Assembly: GCF_000515395.1 (NCBI RefSeq)
Contig: NZ_KI911782.1
Location: forward strand, 4,582,697-4,646,696
DNA from: Jiangella gansuensis DSM 44835
GTDB taxonomy: Bacteria; Actinomycetota; Actinomycetes; Jiangellales; Jiangellaceae
Length of the DNA: 64,000 nt
Reading direction: 5' to 3'
The translations under genes and the position numbers were made by a program. The number at the start of each line of letters is the position of its first letter. The stretch's first letter is position 1. Positions 59,324 through 64,000 of the stretch are shown piece after piece. The notes beneath the pieces are model-generated. The model saw only the letters and a program-made list of their open reading frames with translations. It was not told the DNA's origin and ran no database searches.

Positions 59324-60049
59324 ATGGATCATGCGTACGACGACGGACGGAACGACGGTGGCGCACAGCGTCCCGGCTCAGCCGGTGAGCACGTGCTCCA
59401 GGAGGTGAACGGCAGCGTCGAGCGGGCCGACCGGTTCTACCGGGAGCAGATGTCCGATCACCTGAACGCGCGGATGCGTGAGTTCGTCGGGCGCATGGAG
59501 ATGGTCTTCGTCAGCAGCGCGGACGGGAAGGGCGAGTGCGACGCTTCGTTCCGGGCCGGTCCGCCCGGTTTCGTCCGCGTGCTCGGTCCCACCACGCTGG
59601 CCTGGCCGGAGTACCGCGGCAACGGTGTGCTGGCCAGCGCCGGAAACATGACCGAGAACCCGCATGTGGGCCTGTTGTTCATGGACTTCGTCCAGGACCT
59701 GGTCGGGCTGCACGTCAACGGCGCGACGGAGTTGCTGTCGCCGGCGGCGTTCGCCGAGCGCTTTCCGGATGAGCAGGTCGACACCGACGTGCCCGGGCGG
59801 CGGCCGGAGCGGTGGGTCGTCGTCGACGTCGAGGAGGCGTACATCCACTGCTCCAAGCACATACCGCGGATGGTTCCGGTTCCGCGTACCCGTGACTGGG
59901 GCACCGACGACCGCCGAAAGAAGGGCGGCGATGCCTTCGACGTGGCGGCGGAGCGCGGCTACGGCCGGGGTGCCGCCGCCCGGGCGCTGGGGGCCGGTGA
60001 CGGGCCGGTACCGCGGCACGCGGCCGGCCAGCGCACGACGCTGGGGTGA
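59324..60049 (+). CDS. Pyridoxamine 5'-phosphate oxidase family protein
   Basis: 241 residues; ATG 59324 follows GGAGG. Core DHLNARMREFVGRMEMVFVS, PTTLAWPEYRGNGVLASAGN and VGLLFMDFVQDLVGLHVNG indicate an FMN- or F420-binding split barrel. The final 50 residues are charged. Electron-transfer or ligand-reduction role unknown. Confidence 0.82.
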   Translation: MDHAYDDGRNDGGAQRPGSAGEHVLQEVNGSVERADRFYREQMSDHLNARMREFVGRMEMVFVSSADGKGECDASFRAGPPGFVRVLGPTTLAWPEYRGNGVLASAGNMTENPHVGLLFMDFVQDLVGLHVNGATELLSPAAFAERFPDEQVDTDVPGRRPERWVVVDVEEAYIHCSKHIPRMVPVPRTRDWGTDDRRKKGGDAFDVAAERGYGRGAAARALGAGDGPVPRHAAGQRTTLG

Positions 60050-60053
60050 GCGG

Positions 60054-61148
60054 CTACCCGACCGTGGTCGCGGCGGCGTGGCCGGCGCCGCGGCCGACGG
60101 CTCGTGCGGCCACCCGGTGCGACTCGACCCGCACGGCCGCCTCGGTGGCGTCGTCCACGACGGTGACCCCCGCGGCCGCCGCCACCGTGCCGTCCGGGTC
60201 GGCCACCACGCGCAGCGCAGGCCGGGCAGCCGGCCCGACGGCGTGACTCAGCAGTCCGCGCGCCTCGGTGACGACGAGCTCGGTGAGAGGCATCAGCTCG
60301 CCCGGCGCCGCCGTGACGACCACCGCGGTGACCGCGCACCCGGCACGAGCGGCCCGGACCGCCTCCTCGATGGCGCCGAGCCGGTGCACGCCGAGCACGG
60401 CGACCACGCCGTCGTCCTCCAGCCGGGCCGGCCGGCCGGTGAGCAGGTCGGTCCGGGCGGGGGGAGCCCAGTGCTCGTGCGCGGGCCGGGCCGGCGGCAC
60501 GTGCGGCAGGTGGGCCGGTTGCCAGGTGTCGTGGTCGTCGAGGCCGGCCAGCCGCTCGCAGGCGCGGACAACGTCGAACGGCTCCACGAAGCCCGGCGCC
60601 GCCGCGGCCAGCTGGTTCGCCCCGTGCAGGAGCGTGAGTGCGGTGCGAGCCACCCGGACCCGGCGGCCGGCGGCCGGCGCGCCGGATTCCAGGGCGAGCC
60701 CGACGACGATCGCCTCGAACTCGATGAGCTGGGCGTAGGCGGTGCGCAGGCGGTCGTCGGCGCGGACCTCGGTCATGAGGTCGGCGCCGATGCGGGCGTG
60801 CGCGTCCGGAGGGTCGCCGGCCAGTGGCGCGCGGGCCATCCAGGCTCGGGCGATCCGTCCCAGCGTGCTGGCCGGGTCGTCGGCCGCATCGCCGACCTCG
60901 GCCGCGGCGGCCGCAGGGGTGAGTACGGCCCGGGCGGCCGTGGCCGCGTCGTCGGCGAGGACGGCGAAGTAGAGGGCACGTTTTCCGGCGAAGTTGGAGT
61001 AGACGGCCCCTCGGGTGAGTTCCGCGCGCTCGGCGATGCCGTCGACGGTGGCGTCGCGGAAGCCGCGCCGGAGGAACTCGTCCCGGGCCGCAGCGAGGAT
61101 GCGGGTGCGGTTACGCTCCTGCGTCTGCGCTCTGGTGAGGCGCGCCAT
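60054..61148 (-). CDS. TetR-family regulator with long C-terminus
   Basis: 364 residues. [23 protein letters not shown] and [20 protein letters not shown]. The C-terminal 170 residues (after [14 protein letters not shown]) exceed the usual TetR length and look like a Rossmann-type extension ([27 protein letters not shown]). Divergent from clpX; CCAT and ATGG arms at 61191-61205 are a weak candidate operator. Confidence 0.85.
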   Translation of the reverse strand: MARLTRAQTQERNRTRILAAARDEFLRRGFRDATVDGIAERAELTRGAVYSNFAGKRALYFAVLADDAATAARAVLTPAAAAAEVGDAADDPASTLGRIARAWMARAPLAGDPPDAHARIGADLMTEVRADDRLRTAYAQLIEFEAIVVGLALESGAPAAGRRVRVARTALTLLHGANQLAAAAPGFVEPFDVVRACERLAGLDDHDTWQPAHLPHVPPARPAHEHWAPPARTDLLTGRPARLEDDGVVAVLGVHRLGAIEEAVRAARAGCAVTAVVVTAAPGELMPLTELVVTEARGLLSHAVGPAARPALRVVADPDGTVAAAAGVTVVDDATEAAVRVESHRVAARAVGRGAGHAAATTVG

Positions 61149-61198
61149 GGTCCTCCTCGTTGCCTCGGGTCGCGATCCAAGATACCGTCACCATTCAA

Positions 61199-61481
61199 AT
61201 GATGGGACCATCTGAGAAGCTGCTCCAGTGCGCGTTCTGTGGCAAGAACCAGCGTGAGGTCGCCCGGCTCATCGCCGGTGCCGGGCGGGTGTGCATCTGC
61301 GACGAATGCGTCGAGCTGTGCAACGAGCTGATGGAGGAGGACGCTCCAGCCGGGGTCGAGGTCGGCGAGCCGCCGAAGCCGCGCGACGTCCACGCCTACC
61401 TGGACCAGTTCGTCATCGGCCAGGACGCGGCGAAAAGAGCGCTGTCGGTGGCCGTCTACAACCACTACAAGCGCGCTCGGG
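61199..61481 (+). pseudogene. clpX: clpX, 5' part, interrupted by insertion sequence
   Basis: Reads [20 protein letters not shown], zinc finger C-x2-C then C-x2-C ([10 protein letters not shown]), then [20 protein letters not shown], the AAA+ N-terminus of ClpX. The frame enters the IS at 61482. Removing the IS and one CGCTCGGG copy rejoins the gene in frame (KRAR-AAGG). Not near clpP or tig, so a second clpX locus is possible. Codon usage here is C-ended as in neighbours. Confidence 0.88.
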
Positions 61482-62861
61482 GGGACTGTCTGAAAAACGG
61501 TGGATCTTGGTCTTGGTCTGACACGCCGAGCAGGGGTGCTTGGCGGAAAGGATTGATCTTGACCGAGACACTGGAGCCCGTGGCGGACGAGGTGGATCAG
61601 CAAGCGCTGGCCGAGCAGTTGCTGGCGCAGGCCAAGGAGCAGGGCGTCGATCTGGTGGGTCCGAACGGGCTGCTCAACCAGTTGACGAAGAACGTGCTCG
61701 AGACCGCTCTGGAGGCGGAGATGAGCGAGCACTTGGGCTATGAGAAGCACGACCGGGCCGGGCGGGACAGCGGGAACTCGCGCAACGGGACCCGCACGAA
61801 GACGGTGCTGACTGAGATCGGGCCGGTCGAGATCGAGGTCCCCCGCGACACCGAGTCCTCGTTCGAACCGCAGATCGTGAAGAAGCGGCAGCGCCGCCTG
61901 AACGGGATCGATGAGATCGTGTTGTCGCTGACTGCCAAAGGCCTGACCACCGGTGAGGTCGCCGCGCACTTCGACGAGGTCTACGGCGCGAAGGTGTCCA
62001 AGGACACGATCTCCAGGATCACCGACAAGGTCGTCGGCGAGATGACCGAGTGGTGCGCCCGGCCACTGGAACGCGTATATCCGGTGATGTTCATCGACGC
62101 CATTCACGTGAAGATCCGCGATGGTCAGGTCACCAGCCGCCCGATCTACGTCGCCATCGGCGTCACCGTGACCGGCGAGCGGGACATCCTCGGGCTGTGG
62201 GCCGGCGACGGCGGTGAAGGCGCGAAGTTCTGGCTGCAGGTGCTGACCGAGATCAAGAACCGCGGCACCCAGGACGTGTGCATCGTGGTGTGCGACGGCT
62301 TGAAGGGGCTTCCCGAGGCGATCACCACCGTGTGGGAGCTCGCGATCGTGCAGACCTGCATCATCCACCTGCTGCGCAACACGTTCCGGTACGCCTCCCG
62401 CCGGTACTGGGACCAGATGTCACGCGAGCTCAAACCGGTCTACACCGCACCTTCGGAGGCCGCGGCCAAAGAACGCTGGAACGAGTTCGCCGCCAGCTGG
62501 GGGCAGCAGTACCCGGCCATCGTGCGGTTGTGGGAGAACGCCTGGTCGGAGTTTGTGCCGTTCCTGGACTACGACCAGGAGATCCGGCGGGTGATCTGCT
62601 CGACCAACGCGATCGAGTCGATCAACGCCCGCTACCGACGCGCGATCCGCGCCCGCGGACACTTCCCCACCGAACAGGCCGCCCTGAAGTGCCTCTACCT
62701 GGTGACCCGGTCGCTGGACCCGACCGGCCGAGGCCGGGCACGATGGGCCATGAGGTGGAAACCGGCCCTCAACGCGTTCGCGATCACGTTCGAAGGCCGC
62801 ATCACACCAACCGGAAACTAGCCGATGCCAAGACCGGATCCACCGTTAATCAGACACACCC
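61482..62861 (+). mobile_element. IS256-family insertion sequence, copy 2
   Basis: 1380 bp, GGGACTGTCTGAAAAACGG at the left and the complement of GGGTGTGTCTGATTAACGG at the right. Perfect 8-bp target duplication CGCTCGGG (61474-61481 and 62862-62869). Inserted in clpX. Same length as copy 1, but inverted relative to it. Confidence 0.96.
61553..62821 (+). CDS. IS256-family transposase, copy 2
   Basis: 422 residues from TTG 61553 (GGAAAGG upstream). Same DDE residues and identical translation as copy 1. In the longer frame it is fused to the clpX 5' part, so read-through from the clpX promoter could drive it. Confidence 0.95.
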   Translation: MILTETLEPVADEVDQQALAEQLLAQAKEQGVDLVGPNGLLNQLTKNVLETALEAEMSEHLGYEKHDRAGRDSGNSRNGTRTKTVLTEIGPVEIEVPRDTESSFEPQIVKKRQRRLNGIDEIVLSLTAKGLTTGEVAAHFDEVYGAKVSKDTISRITDKVVGEMTEWCARPLERVYPVMFIDAIHVKIRDGQVTSRPIYVAIGVTVTGERDILGLWAGDGGEGAKFWLQVLTEIKNRGTQDVCIVVCDGLKGLPEAITTVWELAIVQTCIIHLLRNTFRYASRRYWDQMSRELKPVYTAPSEAAAKERWNEFAASWGQQYPAIVRLWENAWSEFVPFLDYDQEIRRVICSTNAIESINARYRRAIRARGHFPTEQAALKCLYLVTRSLDPTGRGRARWAMRWKPALNAFAITFEGRITPTGN

Positions 62862-63840
62862 CGCTCGGGCCGCCGGCGGATCGGTGGAGCTGTCGAAGTC
62901 GAACATTCTGTTGATCGGTCCGACGGGGTGTGGGAAGACGTATTTGGCGCAGACGTTGGCGAAGATGTTGAACGTGCCGTTCGCGATCGCGGATGCCACG
63001 GCGCTGACGGAGGCGGGGTATGTGGGTGAGGATGTCGAGAACATCTTGTTGAAGTTGATCCAGGCGGCTGACTATGACGTGAAGAAGGCCGAGACGGGGA
63101 TCATTTACATCGACGAGGTCGACAAGATCGCGCGGAAGTCGGAGAATCCGTCGATCACCCGGGATGTGTCGGGTGAGGGTGTGCAGCAGGCGTTGTTGAA
63201 GATCCTGGAGGGGACGACGGCGTCGGTGCCGCCGCAGGGTGGTCGGAAGCATCCGCATCAGGAGTTCATCCAGATCGATACGACGAATGTGTTGTTCATC
63301 GTGGGTGGGGCGTTCGCGGGGTTGGATGATCTGATCCAGCAGCGGGTGGGTAAGCGTGGGTTGGGGTTCGGGGCGGAGATCCGTAGTAAGGCGGAGCGGG
63401 ATGCGTCGAATCCGTATGGTGATGTGATGCCGGAGGATTTGTTGAAGTTCGGGTTGATCCCGGAGTTCATCGGTCGGTTGCCGGTGATCACGACGGTGTC
63501 GCCGTTGGATCGGGCGGCGTTGATCCGGATTTTGTCGGAGCCGCGGAATGCGTTGATCAAGCAGTACATGCGGATGTTCGAGTTGGATCATGTTGATCTT
63601 GAGTTCACCGATGATGCGGTGGAGGCGGTCGCTGATCTGGCGTTGTTGCGGGGGACCGGGGCGCGGGGGTTGCGGGCGATCCTGGAAGAGGTGTTGTTGC
63701 ATTCGATGTATGAGGTGCCGTCGCGGGAGGATGTGGCGCGGGTGGTGATCACGCGTGAGGTGGTCAACCAGAACGTGTTGCCCACGCTGGTGCCGCGCGA
63801 GGGTCCCCGTAAGCGGGAACGCCGCGAGAAGACCGCCTGA
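62862..63840 (+). pseudogene. clpX: clpX, 3' part, after the insertion sequence
   Basis: AAA+ module: Walker A GPTGCGKT, pore motif GYVGED, Walker [12 protein letters not shown], the IGF-like loop region [10 protein letters not shown], sensor 1 region [10 protein letters not shown], Arg finger [11 protein letters not shown] and sensor 2 [11 protein letters not shown]. ClpP-contact helix and the [15 protein letters not shown] end are intact. Codons differ sharply from the 5' part: TTG for Leu, GGT/GGG for Gly, CGG for Arg. Without the IS this would be a full-length ClpX. Confidence 0.88.
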
Positions 63841-63850
63841 CGCCTCCCCT

Positions 63851-63899
63851 TGATCATGTTCCCTCGCGGTCACCTGACGACCCTCAGCGAACATGATCA
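63851..63899. terminator. Convergent terminator with TGATCATG stem
   Basis: TGATCATGTTC (63851-63861) pairs with GAACATGATCA (63889-63899), an 11-bp perfect stem with 27-base loop, between clpX and the gene on the opposite strand. Third hairpin in the window with this stem start. Confidence 0.75.
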
Positions 63900-63919
63900 C
63901 GAGAAGGCTGTGGCGGCGC

Positions 63920-64000
63920 TCAGGTGAGCTCGGCCCAGGTGAACCGGACCGCGTCGCCGGGGCGCAGCTGGGCCGCCCGCGGCAAGTCGGCGGTGACCAC
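63920..64000 (-). CDS. 3' end of a biotin-dependent carboxyltransferase-like gene (PxpC/KipA type)
   Basis: The 26 codons before the stop at 63920 read VVTADLPRAAQLRPGDAVRF, TWAELT. This ending is characteristic of the KipA/PxpC half of 5-oxoprolinase-like carboxyltransferases. Only the end is in the window; the identification rests on this short motif. Confidence 0.6.
   Translation of the reverse strand: MVTADLPRAAQLRPGDAVRFTWAELT

Noticed and set aside
316-60000. Many long antisense open frames, some over 300 codons
   Set aside because: Typical for very GC-rich DNA; they have no family motifs, are rich in Arg, Pro and Gly, and overlap well-supported genes.
14541-62861. A composite transposon bounded by the two IS256 copies
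   Set aside because: Each copy has its own different 8-bp target duplication, so they inserted independently; a compound element would have one shared outer duplication.
1-64000. CRISPR array, rRNA or tRNA genes
   Set aside because: No regularly spaced direct repeats of 25-40 bases and no convincing cloverleaf or rRNA sequence were seen. A tRNA search program would be needed to exclude a divergent tRNA.

Overview
The window is high-GC DNA with GTG/TTG starts, ATGA overlaps and actinobacterial families (AfsR/SARP regulator, OtrA-like GTPase, F420/PPOX proteins). It is a chromosomal segment of a filamentous or related actinomycete; the species cannot be told from the sequence.

1-23.3 kb is an accessory island of small defence and toxin-antitoxin-like modules. 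These are: an HTH-nucleotidyltransferase with a 36-codon HEPN stub; VapBC; a 385-residue unknown with a ribbon-helix-helix/YfbU protein; a 266-residue unknown; a SAM methyltransferase; an Apea-like HEPN protein; an Xre/ImmA-IrrE protein with a small partner; a Pycsar operon (class III cyclase, E2-like protein, membrane effector); a Xre-kinase-TPR operon divergent from an AbiEii/WYL-like protein; and a HepT/MntA pair. Module boundaries repeatedly carry a roughly 17-bp motif related to TCGCGGCGGTAAGACGC. One intact tyrosine recombinase lies at 16.0-16.9 kb between two weaker copies of the motif, and two broken pieces of the same recombinase lie at 2.2-2.4 and 3.7 kb. This looks like a recombinase-driven cassette array without classical integron attC consensus.

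23.3-33.6 kb is one long minus-strand operon: solute-binding lipoprotein, two sugar-type permeases, enoyl-CoA hydratase, CaiB-type CoA-transferase, MaoC hydratase, acyl-CoA dehydrogenase, SDR, two-domain CoA-transferase and a LacI regulator. LacI-type palindromes stand before the first gene. The gene set suggests uptake and beta-oxidation-like breakdown of a carboxylate through CoA esters.

33.7-61.2 kb is ordinary chromosome: a broken methyltransferase, a secreted M64 peptidase, a lipoprotein, an SH3 protein, a short threonyl-tRNA synthetase behind a Thr-rich leader peptide and hairpin, a multicopper oxidase operon, a divergent MarR/FAD-monooxygenase pair, a TetR next to an OtrA-like ribosomal protection protein with its own leader ORF, an AfsR-like regulator facing an ABC exporter, and a hydroxyacid dehydrogenase/isomerase pair. 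Several convergent gene pairs share hairpins whose stems contain TGATCATG.

61.2-63.8 kb is a clpX gene split by an IS256-family element. A same-size (1380 bp) second copy in opposite orientation sits beside the Pycsar operon; both have perfect 8-bp target duplications. The two parts of clpX use strikingly different synonymous codons. The window ends in the 3' end of a carboxyltransferase-like gene.
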